Below the pieces are notes generated by a model that was given only the letters and a program-made list of their open reading frames with translations, did no database searches and was not told the DNA's origin. DNA of 64,000 nt, from NCBI GenBank assembly GCA_028583405.1, contig JAPTMU010000287.1, positions 124,001 through 188,000 on the forward strand, in the 5' to 3' direction. Source of the stretch: Pogonophryne albipinna (Eukaryota > Chordata > Actinopteri > Perciformes > Artedidraconidae). Shown piece after piece: positions 45,752-55,426 of the stretch. Each line of letters opens with the position of its first letter. Positions within the stretch are counted from its first letter, which is position 1. The position numbers and the translations under genes were made by a program.

Positions 45752-46966
45752 TAGGGGTGTAACGGTTCACAAACATTTCGGTTCGGTACGTACCTCGGTT
45801 TTTAGGTCACGGTTCGGTTCGGTACGTTTTCGGTACAGCAGAAAAAATTATCACAAAACATAACATTTTTTTTTTAAATTAAACTGTGAATAATGTATTC
45901 ACTCAAATAAATACAAAATATAATATAATAAACATTAAGGTGCAGCATTTCGATGAACTAAAATAATCTGTATTTGAACTTTACTGTACTAGTACTCACA
46001 AAACATAAATTATTAGTTTTGGGTTTTTAATTATTATTAAACTATGAATATTCACTCAAATAAATATAAAATATAATAAAATAAACATTAAGGTGCAGCT
46101 TTTCGATGAACTGAAATAATCTGTATTTAAACTGTACTGTATTAGTACCTAAGCAGCCAGTTTGACATTATGACTTGCTTGTCATTGTATGTTCATGTTT
46201 TTTTAAAGAAAGATGAACTTGTCCACATTGCTTGCCGAAAGGGCAGATCTGCTGGCACTAACAATGTCTCCTGCTGTGGAGAACACCCTCGCTAGGGACA
46301 GAGGTAGCAGATACAGCCAGGTAGCGCTTTGCTAACATGGCAACATAAGGATATTTGGCGTTTGTAATAGCTTTGGCTCGGTCTGAACTTTTTGCGAGTG
46401 GTGGAGGCTTAAATGCTAGTGGGAGTTGGGTTTGCACTTCAGTCTTTTGGTACCGGTGATATTCACGTTCGGGTGATGCCTTTTCAAATGAGTGTGTAAG
46501 TTTGATGTATTGCCAGCCGCGTAACCAATTTTAGTTGAACAATGCCGACAAACAGCTTTGGTTCGGTCCACCTGTCTTTGTCCGTCATCCTTGTACGTAA
46601 CTGCGAAACCAAAATGTTCCCAAACCAGAGACTTCAATGATGCTGGAGGATTTTCGAGCTCAACTTTATCTGCGTTCGCCATTTCGACAGTTCCTCAAAT
46701 TACTGACTACATTTGAACGCATCCCTCTGACCAGCTCGTCCAATGAAATGACTTGCTCGCTCTATGACGCGTTGAACACAATGGGAGCAAATTACTCTGA
46801 ATGCTGCGACGCAGCACCTGAGATTACTTCCAAGAAGTTGTTCACGTTCTCAATTTTTTACGTTTAACGTTATATTCGTTCGGTACACTTCGGTACACAC
46901 GTGTACCGAACCGAAGGGCCCGTACCGAATAATTTCGGTACGAGTACGTGTACCGTTACACCCCTA
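45752..46966 (-). mobile_element. hAT transposon with BED zinc finger
   Basis: Ends TAGGGGTGTAACGGT and ACCGTTACACCCCTA are perfect inverted repeats, flanked by an exact 8-bp target duplication GTGGGTTA (45744-45751 and 46967-46974). At 46416-46682 on the minus strand an open frame starts MANADKVELENPPASLKSLV and contains CRHCSTKIGYAAGNTSNLHT then HLKRHH, a C2H2-type BED finger as in ZBED/hAT transposases. The catalytic part is missing (1,215 bp in all), so it is non-autonomous. CGGTACG motifs repeat near both ends. Confidence 0.92.
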
Positions 46967-46989
46967 GTGGGTTAACACGGTAAATAATC

Positions 46990-47044
46990 AGGTTCCACCG
47001 AGATTTGAACTCGGATCACTGGATTCAAAGTCCACCATGGAACC
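46990..47044 (-). pseudogene. tRNA-Gln lacking the D arm
   Basis: 17-bp deletion as at 44517, with an otherwise consensus T arm and anticodon loop. The A box is gone. Confidence 0.88.
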
Positions 47045-47532
47045 ATGAGTTTTGAGAGTATTTGCACAGTTTTTTGGGAGAAATGGAGCTGTGTTATGAG
47101 TCAAACAGCGATGAGATACTCTGTGTTCACCCTCTTTCTAGTGACTGTTAGCAACTGAACCAACAGTCCATAACTATGGAGGGTAATTTTCTTTTTCTAT
47201 TGTAGACGATGAGCTGTGGTTTGTATCCCAAGTAACTTGTTGAAAAAAACGAAAAGAGCTTTTGATTGTTAATCGGGCCTAGGTCTTTTACCTTTCCACT
47301 TTTTCAGACTTCCCCACTTCTTCCAACTGAGAGAAAGGTTTAAATGGGACGTTCTTGCAAATAAACATTTAATCAGAAACAACTTGATTTTGCTAACTCT
47401 CCTAACAGTTTGGGTTTTGCCCCCAGATGTAATGAGAATGTGAAGTTCTGCCTTGATGGTTTCCTTTTAAACATTATGGAAATAGTGACTTGATGTTATA
47501 TATATGTGTGGGGGATAAATTAGTAAATCATC

Positions 47533-47604
47533 AGGTTCCACCGAGATTTGAACTCGGATCACTGGATTCAAAGTCCAGAGTGCTAACCATTACACCATGG
47601 AACC
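47533..47604 (-). tRNA. tRNA-Gln (UUG), consensus copy
   Basis: Fully paired; this is the intact counterpart of the fragment at 44996. Confidence 0.94.
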
Positions 47605-47824
47605 ACTTATTGTATTTTGTTTGCACCGTTATTTTGCCATAAATTGAGCTATGTTATGAGACTAAAAACATTTTTAGCTAACTCTTAATGCTTGAGGAAA
47701 ATATATCTGTTTGGGTTTGTCCCCACATCTTACAGGGAAGTTCTGACGTGATGGTTTCCTTTGAAACACATTGGAAATGGGGGATAAGTTACCGGTTATG
47801 TGTGGGGTAACTCCATAAATAATC

Positions 47825-47896
47825 AGGTTCCACCGAGATTTGAACTCGGATCACTGGATTCAAAGTCCAGAGTGCTAACCATTACACCATGGAACC
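47825..47896 (-). tRNA. tRNA-Gln (UUG), consensus copy
   Basis: Fully paired; first of a 199-bp pair. Confidence 0.94.
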
Positions 47897-48023
47897 ATGG
47901 TATTGTGGCTGTATTGCACTTCCTTTCTGCCAACTATTGAACGGTGTGCCATGAAACTAAAAGCTTTGATTTATTCTGGGTTCAACCTTCTTCTATTTGT
48001 GTTGGTAGCTGAACCAATAGTCC

Positions 48024-48095
48024 AGGTTCCACCGAGACTAGAACTCGGATCACTGGATTCAAAGTCCAGAGTGCTAATCATTACACCATGGAACC
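48024..48095 (-). tRNA. tRNA-Gln (UUG), variant
   Basis: Stems paired; T57, G59 and the GATTAGC A-box change. Identical to 48549. Confidence 0.76.
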
Positions 48096-48349
48096 ATGTG
48101 TTTTATCTTTACACCGTCATTTTGCCATAAATTGAGCTATGTTATGAGACTAAAAACATTGACATATTCTGGGTTCAATCTTCATCTAATCTTTAGATTT
48201 AGCCAACTCTTACTGCTTGAGGAAGAAATGTCTGTTTGGGTTTGTCCCCATATCTTGCAGGGAAGTTCTGACTTGATGGTTTCCTTTGAAACACATTGGA
48301 AATGGGGGATTAGTTACTGGTTATGTGTGGGTTAACACGGTAAATGATC

Positions 48350-48421
48350 AGGTTCCACCGAGATTTGAACTCGGATCACTGGATTCAAAGTCCAGAGTGC
48401 TAACCATTACACCATGGAACC
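48350..48421 (-). tRNA. tRNA-Gln (UUG), consensus copy
   Basis: Fully paired; opens the second 525-bp repeat of the pair. Confidence 0.94.
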
Positions 48422-48548
48422 ATGTTATATTGGCTGTATTGCACTTCCTTTCTGCCAACTATTGAACGGTGTACCATGAAACTAAAAGCTTTGATTTATT
48501 CTGGGTTCAACCTTCTTCTATTGGTGTTGGTAGCTGAACCAATAGTCC

Positions 48549-48620
48549 AGGTTCCACCGAGACTAGAACTCGGATCACTGGATTCAAAGTCCAGAGTGCT
48601 AATCATTACACCATGGAACC
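48549..48620 (-). tRNA. tRNA-Gln (UUG), variant
   Basis: Same T57, G59 and A-box change as 48024. Confidence 0.76.
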
Positions 48621-48865
48621 ATGTGTTTTATTGTGTTTGCATCGTTATTTTGCCATAAATTGAGCTATGTTATGAAACTAAAAACATTGGCATATTCTGG
48701 GTTCAGTCTTCTTCTTTGCTAACTCTTACTGCTTGAGGAAGAAATATCTGTTTGGGTTTGTCCACATATCTTACAGGGAAGTTCTGACGTGATGGTTTCC
48801 TTTTAAACACATTGGAAATGGGGGATTAGTTGCTGGTTATGTGTGGGGTAACTCCATAAATAATC

Positions 48866-48937
48866 AGGTTCCACTGAGATTTGAACTCCGATCACTAGAT
48901 TCAAAGTCCAGAGTGCTAACCATTACACCATGGAACC
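48866..48937 (-). tRNA. tRNA-Gln (UUG), degenerate
   Basis: G50.A64 mismatch in the T stem and T at position 40 in the anticodon stem. Confidence 0.72.
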
Positions 48938-49112
48938 ACGTTTTTAGACTACATTGAACGGATGATATGTGTGCTATGAAGAAATTAACATCGACTAAAT
49001 CTTGATGCTTGTGGAAGAAATATCTGTTTGGTTGAGCAGATGGTTTCCTTTTAAACACATTGGAAATGTGGGATTAGTTGCTGGTTATTTGTGGGGTAAC
49101 TCCGTAATTATC

Positions 49113-49184
49113 AGGTTCCACCGAGACTTGAACTCGGATCACTGGATGCAAAGTCCAGAGTGCTAACCATTACACCATGGAACC
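49113..49184 (-). tRNA. tRNA-Gln (UUG), anticodon-loop variant
   Basis: Loop CTTTGCA: position 37, next to the anticodon, is C in place of A. T loop has G59. Stems intact. C at 37 is unusual for a functional tRNA. Confidence 0.75.
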
Positions 49185-49464
49185 ATGAGTTCCTGAGTGG
49201 ATTTGCCCAGTTTCTTTGGCAGAAATGGAGCTGTGTTATGAGTAAAAAAACTGAGCTATTCTGAGTTCATCCATCTCCGAGTGTCACAGAAGAAACATTT
49301 AAAAGTTATTCAAATGTACAAGTTACAGTCGAAGTAGATTCTACTAATTTACAAATCACACATAAGCCATATTGCACAATAGTGAACTTGAAATGTTTTA
49401 GCTCTATGAAACCTGATGTACTTTATGATTCTGTTTTCTTCAAGTTTGTATTTTGTTGGTCGAA

Positions 49465-49530
49465 CGCACTTATTGTAAGTCGCTTTGGATAAAAGCCTCA
49501 GCTAAATGCAATGTAATGTAATGTTTTTTA
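49465..49530 (+). repeat. SINE tail fragment
   Basis: GTAAGTCGCTTTGGATAAAA followed by GCTAAATGCAATGTAATG is the same tail as in the SINE at 5622. Confidence 0.7.
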
Positions 49531-49913
49531 TATAATTGCCTGTTGGTTTAATTACACAACAGCTGTGTCTTAGCCTGGATGCTTGAGGAGGAACAGTTTG
49601 AGTTTCGCCCCCTTCTCTTACAGTGAAGTTCTGCTAAGACACACCCTTATATTATAGAAATGTTGACAATTGTCCCTCATGTACACAGCTCTAACAGTGA
49701 GATTTAGACTCTGCATTTAACTCTTCAACACTTGCCGGTTATTCGATAACAGAACTATCAGGTCTGGTTACTAAACTATCAGGTTTAGTAACAAGAACAT
49801 TCAACAAAATCTACCGTGGATTTAGTTTAATGAAACACAGCTCCTCTGGAATATAGACATGTATAACACATGCATTTGCTCAAAATAAAAGTGCAATAAT
49901 GTTTAAATAACAT

Positions 49914-49985
49914 GGTTCCATGGTGTAATGGTTAGCACTCTGGACTTTGAATCCAGTGATCTGAGTTCAAATCTCGGTGGAACCT
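49914..49985 (+). tRNA. tRNA-Gln (UUG), inverted copy
   Basis: The only plus-strand tRNA here. Full 72-nt gene, T50.G64 wobble, stems intact. Its flanks are the reverse complement of the array spacer (TTTGCTCAAAATAAAAGTGC), so the whole unit was inverted. No TTTT within 60 nt downstream. Confidence 0.92.
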
Positions 49986-50081
49986 GATCAGTTGCTGAGT
50001 TATCTCAAACATAATTGATATTTCATCCAATATGTTTAAACCATCATGTCAGAACTTTGCTGAAAGAGATGGAGGAAAATA

Positions 50082-50110
50082 CAGAGTACTAACCATTACA
50101 CCATGGAAGC
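50082..50110 (-). pseudogene. tRNA-Gln fragment (5' third)
   Basis: CAGAGTACTAACCATTACAC and CATGGAAGC: D arm and 5' strand only, joined to spacer sequence at the edge of the inverted unit. Confidence 0.8.
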
Positions 50111-50283
50111 TTGTCTTCTTAACGTTTTTGTACTTTTTTAGAGCAAATGCAACTATAACTAGGTTAAACTTCATTTCTAGTTGTTGGTAACTGAACCAAT
50201 TGAGGAAGAGAGAAGTCTTTGGTCCCCATCTCTTACAGTGAAGTTCTGACTGTGGGGTCAGAGGGGTGACTCTGTAAATCATC

Positions 50284-50355
50284 AGGTTCCACCGAGATTT
50301 GAACTCGGATCACTGGATTCAAAGTCCAGAGTGCTAACCATTACACCATGGAACC
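50284..50355 (-). tRNA. tRNA-Gln (UUG), consensus copy
   Basis: Fully paired mature sequence as 25647. Confidence 0.94.
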
Positions 50356-50626
50356 ACCTTTTTAGACTACATTGAACTGAGTGTGCTATGAAGAAATTAA
50401 CATCTTGGGTTTTGTCCAAATCAAGTTCTGCTGGGATGGTCTGATATATCTGACCCTGTCCTTTAAACATTATGGAAGAAGAGGATTTGAGTTCCACTTG
50501 TCGCTAATGTCCAAAGCACACATTGAGCTATTTAGAGTGTGTTTTACAGATCCTAATATTAGGAGCAGTTGGTAGAAATGATATATAAAGGAACAAGGAT
50601 GAAATGTTGGTTTACCGTTAATCTTC

Positions 50627-50698
50627 AGATTCCACCGAGATTTGAACTCGGATCACTGGATTCAAAGTCCAGAGTGCTAACCATTACACCATGGAACC
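50627..50698 (-). tRNA. tRNA-Gln (UUG)
   Basis: Only change is C71 to T (G2.T71 wobble). 40 bp before a transposon insertion in the following spacer. Confidence 0.88.
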
Positions 50699-50737
50699 AT
50701 GTTATCTTGGCTGTATTGCACTTCCTTTCTGCCAACT

Positions 50738-51855
50738 CAGGGCTCGACATTATAAATGGCCCGCTGGCCCGGAAGCACTATTTAGACACCCCGGGCCAGC
50801 ATAACGTACTTTCCACTTGCCCGCTCGGGCCACTAAAATATTGTTTAAAAAAAAAATGTTTCCTGTGGTATTTTGACTAGCAATTTAGTTAAATTGTTTC
50901 ATTTATCAACGCTACAACAAAGCGTTTCGTGAGTCGCTTGTTGGGTGAAAAGCAAACAGCTGTTTGCTGCGGAGCGCGAGCAGGCTCCCGTGAGCTGGAG
51001 CGCGCTCCTTCACTACAGACTATCGCGCCACCTAACGATTCGCTAAAATGTTTTTAATACCAGCGGTAACCGGCCAAGCGCCGTGCAAAACACAATCTTC
51101 AAATAAAAGAAAGTCACCGGAGGAGTTAAAGGAGAGTGACAGGGAGCATGAGAAGAAGAGGGAGAGAAAGTTTCAGCTTGATGGATGGAGTTGGCTTCTA
51201 GTGGTGCAGTGACGCGTCCTAAAACCCTTTTATAATCTATCGATTAGATTTATGATTCGAACATTGTAAAAGTAGGGGAGACATGTGGAGATTATACGGC
51301 TGAACAAAACGTGCATTTATCAAACAGGTACGTTTTCCACAGACCTTATTTCCAGCTATTTTCCAAAACCTGTGGAGAAATCCCATTGCTTTCTGTGGAG
51401 GGAACCAGCAGCTTACTTCCTGGTTTTAGGACGCGTCACTGCACCTCTCAATATGATGCCAATATAAACAAGGTCTTCTGTCGGCTCTGTACATCAATGC
51501 CGACCTATGCTGACAAGTAAGTGAAGAGTAGAGAATATAAAGGTATTGGCTTTAGGGAAATGTCCCAGCAGTTTAGGATAATGAAGGATCTAATCTAATC
51601 TATAGCTATTACATGTCTAACTCCTAATGACAGGAAGGCAGAAAGTGCATTATACAAATAATAATACTCATAATAATAGCAGACATTTTTTAACAATGAC
51701 CACAATATCATTATTTTAATAAACCAAATATGAACAATTGAGGAAAATGAGGAAGAACTGATTGTTCAAATGTTGTAGTACAAGTAGTAATGTAGTTAGT
51801 GCATAAATTACTATTGCAACAAATGTGTTAATTTTCTTCATTATTAGTAGATTTT
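50738..51855. mobile_element. hAT-like element, copy 2, right end lost
   Basis: Closely matches 42992-44110, including KRKSPEELKESDREHEK, a frame reading FQLDGWSWLL up to the nested MITE, and KVFCRLCTSMP after it. The right end is missing: it runs into the T arm of the tRNA remnant at 51862. It lies in a TTTCTGCCAACT spacer of type B. Confidence 0.8.
51202..51448. mobile_element. Nested palindromic MITE, copy 2
   Basis: Same GGTGCAGTGACGCGTCCTAA inverted ends and position as at 43464, so the MITE was already in the parent element. Confidence 0.85.
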
Positions 51856-51861
51856 CTTTGT

Positions 51862-51923
51862 GAGACTAGAACTCGGATCACTGGATTCAAAGTCCAGAGT
51901 GCTAACCATTACACCATGGAACC
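51862..51923 (-). pseudogene. tRNA-Gln lacking the 3' acceptor strand
   Basis: The right-end deletion of the transposon also removed GGTTCCACC (plus-strand sense). Remaining T loop has T57 and G59. Confidence 0.85.
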
Positions 51924-52059
51924 ATGTGATCAGCTGTACATTGCACTTGTTTTCTGGCAAATGCAGTCTTTACTCCACTAAAACTAATACCTACAGTATA
52001 TTTTGGGTTCACCCGTCTTGTAGTAGTCACAGAGGGCTTGGTAACTGAACCAACCGTCC

Positions 52060-53107
52060 ACAACTATCAAGAGTTTCTATGTTTATAACATTTCATCCCC
52101 TTTTCTTCCCGCCTCATTCTTTCAGCCTCCAGTGAAGTCTGTCTGGTCTGATGTGCTTCTGCTTTCCTTTCAATAGAAACCTCTTTGTTGTCTTGGAGCA
52201 TAAGGAGGTGCACTTTATATAATTGATGTTGTTTTTGGTGACCCATTCCTATAAATCAGTTCAGTTTCATCCTGTTTGAGTCTTAAATGATTCTCTTGAT
52301 GCTCAGACTTATTTCAGTAGATGACATCAATGTGACATTGGGCTCCAGCTCCATTTACTGATCAATGCTGAGTAGTTAAACGTATGAATTGATACAGAAT
52401 AACATTCTTTCTATCTTCCAAATAGCTTGGTTTAATGTGAATGCTACCACAGTCCCTTCAGCTCTTTGAAGTGTTTATCCAGTTACTACATGGTATGTAA
52501 AAGCTGCATGTGGAAGGGGACACACATGGAGGATTATCATAACACTCTGGAGTGTTTTCACACTTTCATCTCATATGTGTTGGGTTTACAGCCTGGAAAG
52601 TTGCTGTTTAGGTTCAACCTTTCGCTCTCATTGGCGTCATTTCCAGCCATATAAAGCAGAACATACAGTAAATGTTACTACAAATAAAAACATGTATTAT
52701 AGCCTCTGGGACTCACAGCTGAGTTGCGACAGATTGAGGCCCCCTTTCACCTCTCCCTTACAACTCATGCCGCTAATCGCTTTTGCACATGTGCCACTTT
52801 TCCTCCTGGACAAGAAAAATACTCAGGAAAGGCCCCCCTTCTCCGGAGTGTGTCGAAACAAGACACACATGTTGGAAATCTCTTATTTTCTGCAGGCAAA
52901 TGGCCATGTCAGTCCATGTGAGGACCATCCGACCCCTAAACAGGAAGAGGAGGGATTCAAAAAGTGGAAGAAAATAGAACAATTTACGTTTTACTCTTAT
53001 GTGAGTTCTCTTATTGTAGCAGTGATTAAGGTTTGAAATGAATTCTGTTTAATTCAAAGGAGATGGTAGTTTGTAGGTTTTATGGGATCTAGTTAATTTT
53101 CTGTAAT
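52060..53107. other. Spacer-like intron with the start of a repeat family
   Basis: No gene is convincing. The 153-codon frame at 52575-53036 overlaps a module shared with 54860, 55130, 55635 and 55930 and so is repeat-derived. Positions 52390-52410 (GATACAGAATAACATTC) echo 42235-42250. Confidence 0.55.
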
Positions 53108-53837
53108 CTTTGTACTAGCGCAGCACGATATTGGAAAAAACGGACATTGCGATTCCCCCCCGCGATATAAATTGCGATATGAAAACATACAGGAATTGAA
53201 GAAAAGACCGTTTTTTTTCCCGCAAACTTTCTTGAACTTTAATGATACAATTGGTATTTTTTTAACTATATTTAACCGGATGAAGGATTTTAGTCACGAA
53301 CGTCTGGATCTTAAGTTATCGGAGAAACAATCTGAGCTAGCTCGGTTAGCAGCTCCGAACTGCCCTGGAGAAACACATGAAACTACTTTCTTCAGTGTTT
53401 CTACCTTTAATCTTCTGGTCCGTTTGCTTTGGACATTTGATTGGTGGTTTGCTGTCACTCACTCAAGAGCCCCTGACATGAGAGCCGCGCACGTTTTCAT
53501 TTGGTAGCAAGCAGCAAAATAATTGTAACATGACGTGTTTGAGTTAATTTGCCTACTTAAAGGTGGGGTAGGTAAGTTTGAGAAACCGGCTCGAGATACA
53601 CTTTTTGTTATATTCCATGGAATGCTCTTAACATCCCGATAGCAATAAATATCTGAAGTGCTTTGACAAAAAATCCATAAAAAATCAGTTTAGCCGATTG
53701 GATTGCCGCCCTGTCTGTCAGCCTTCCATCTCGTGCACGCACAAATGTATCTCGTGCCCTCATTGGGCGTGCCGTCATTGGGCGTGCATTGCAGCAGTAC
53801 TTCAATGACTCGCCAGCAACAGGCGGCCACTTTCACC

Positions 53838-54478
53838 ATGGCAGAGTTAGGTTCAACATCGTCTACTGGTGGCAAAAGAAATAATGTAACGGAGCAAATT
53901 AGGAACAAAAACAAAGTGGAAACTAGGAGAATTCAAACCAGAGTCAATATCGGAGTTGCTTTTCAACGATGGCGACAACTGATGCAACACACCTATGGGG
54001 GTTATTCCCTATCTTTATTCAAGAGCGTGGTATTTAAATTTGAGAGCATACTTGATGTATTTATTTCCCTCAAACCCTGTCCTCGCACTCAAACAGTGCC
54101 TGCTTGCACTTAGATTTGCTCTGCTTCTGCTCAAACTGTACGCTTGCACTCAGATATATTGCTGCTTACGGATTTTTTCTGCTCTCAGATTTATTCTGTG
54201 CGCGCTCGAAACTTTTGTGCAACAATCCTGTCAAAATCCCTCAACCAATAGGAGGCCAGGTGTCCTTGTGGGTGCGTTCGCTTGACTTATTACAGCGTCC
54301 CGTAAGGGCGGTTACTCTTTGGTTTGTCTTTGGTGCGATGACAGGGTTTGAGTGAAGGAAATCAATAAAGTATGCTCTCAAATGTAAATACCACGCTCTT
54401 GAATAAAGATAGGGAATAACCCCCATACGCACCGAGCTGAAATCTGACGCCGTGGTCGCTCTTTTTCTCTTGGACAGG
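53838..54478 (+). pseudogene. Transposon-carried open frame split by a MITE
   Basis: From an ATG at 53838 the frame reads MAELGSTSSTGGKRNNVTEQ and then RVNIGVAFQRWRQLMQ, and is broken at about 53996. After the insertion it resumes near 54428 as RTELKSDAVVALFLLDRF. Together these resemble a small conserved region (NIG..F.RWR ... FLLD) that I have seen in uncharacterised fish proteins. Function unknown. Confidence 0.6.
53996..54426. mobile_element. Palindromic MITE, inner shell
   Basis: Long inverted ends: TGGGGGTTATTCCCTATC, TTTATTCAAGAGCGTGGTAT and GAGAGCATACTT at the left answered by their complements at the right. TA on both sides is a possible 2-bp target duplication. Confidence 0.85.
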
Positions 54479-55354
54479 TTTTGTATGGTTTACAATTCCC
54501 CTGAACTATATAGCCAACCTAAGTCATGTGCGCGTTCATGTGTGTTGGAGGAGGTGCTCTGTAAGGAAGTCTGAAGGAAGGGGCGGATTCTTTTCGGCTG
54601 TGTACTTTCAAATTTTAGTGCACTCGAGCCGGTTTCTGAAACTTACCTACCCCACCTTTAATATCGCAAGTCCTAAAAAAAAAAAAAAAAGATAAAAAAT
54701 AAAATTAAAATTAAGAATGTTTTTTTTTAAATCGTCACGTCCTGCGATGTGAATATCGCACATGCGCATATCGCGGTTATCGTCATAACACGATATATCG
54801 TGCAGCCCTACTTTGTACCCTTTGTTTGTTTAGAGTCATGTTCTGTATATGTAGTAACCCAAAGCAGTACACACTTGTTAGAAATCTCTTCTTTTCTGCA
54901 GGCAAATGGCAATTTTCTGTCCATATCAGGACCTGAACAGGAAGGGGAGGGATTTGAAACGTAGGAGAAAATGTCCCACGAAAAAGGAACTGTGTTTATA
55001 TACATCAGAAGTGTGGTATTGGGTTTGTGCTTTTGGAAGTTGGTAACTGAACCAACTTAGACTCTGAATAGTACTCATCCTAGTATTAGGAGCTATATCT
55101 GACCCTAGGAACCCAAAACAGGACACACATTATTTTTGCACGCAAATGGCAATTTGTTGTCCATCTGAACCCTAAACATGAAGGGGAGGGCTTGGAAAGT
55201 AGCAAAAATGTGCAACTTAGATTAAAGATCAGCTCTGCTATGGGTTTAGACTTTTGTTAGGTTGTAACTGCACCAACTCAGACTCTGAATAGTACCCATC
55301 CTAGTATTAGGAGCTGTTTGTGTATATATGAGGGGTTTCTGTCAGCAAATCATC

Positions 55355-55426
55355 AGGTTCCACCGAGATTTGAACTCGGATCGCTGGAGTCAAAGTCCAG
55401 AGTGCTAACCATTACACCATGGAACC
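55355..55426 (-). tRNA. tRNA-Gln (UUG), outlying copy
   Basis: Full length, fully paired stems, and C44, the base I recall in the common vertebrate gene, whereas all others here have T44. The anticodon loop ends CTTTGAC (C38). It stands about 3.4 kb from its nearest neighbour and may represent an older lineage. Confidence 0.85.

Larger units (their letters stand above)
44510..52060 (-). repeat. tRNA-Gln(UUG) tandem array, type B
   Basis: Spacers differ from type A but share motifs such as AAACACATTGGAAATGGGG. A pair of tRNAs 199 bp apart recurs at 45251/45450, 47825/48024 and 48350/48549. The block from a D-arm-deleted tRNA onward is duplicated (44517-45250 and 46990-47824). It is interrupted by a hAT (45752), a single inverted unit (about 49700-50080) and a second CAGGGCTCGACATTA element (50738). 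Confidence 0.9.
53557..54661 (+). mobile_element. TTAA-flanked element, middle shell
   Basis: TTAA at both sides (53557-53560 and 54658-54661) with inverted ends AGGTGGGGTAGGTAAGTTT and AAACTTACCTACCCCACCT, and CCGGCTCGAG/CTCGAGCCGG further in. TTAA flanks suggest piggyBac-like transposition; class unproven. It carries a split frame, described separately. Confidence 0.75.
53116..54810. mobile_element. hAT-like element, outer shell of a three-level nest
   Basis: Ends TAGCGCAGCACGATAT and ATATCGTGCAGCCCTA are near-perfect inverted repeats with an exact 8-bp target duplication CTTTGTAC (53108-53115 and 54811-54818). Inner arms carry CGATATAAATTGCGATATG and ATATCGCGGTTATCG. No transposase remains; the middle is another element. 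Confidence 0.88.

Noticed and set aside
24725..55426. tRNA copies as dispersed SINEs
   Set aside because: They keep full 72-nt structure, fixed spacing and shared spacers, with no SINE body, tail or target duplications per copy.
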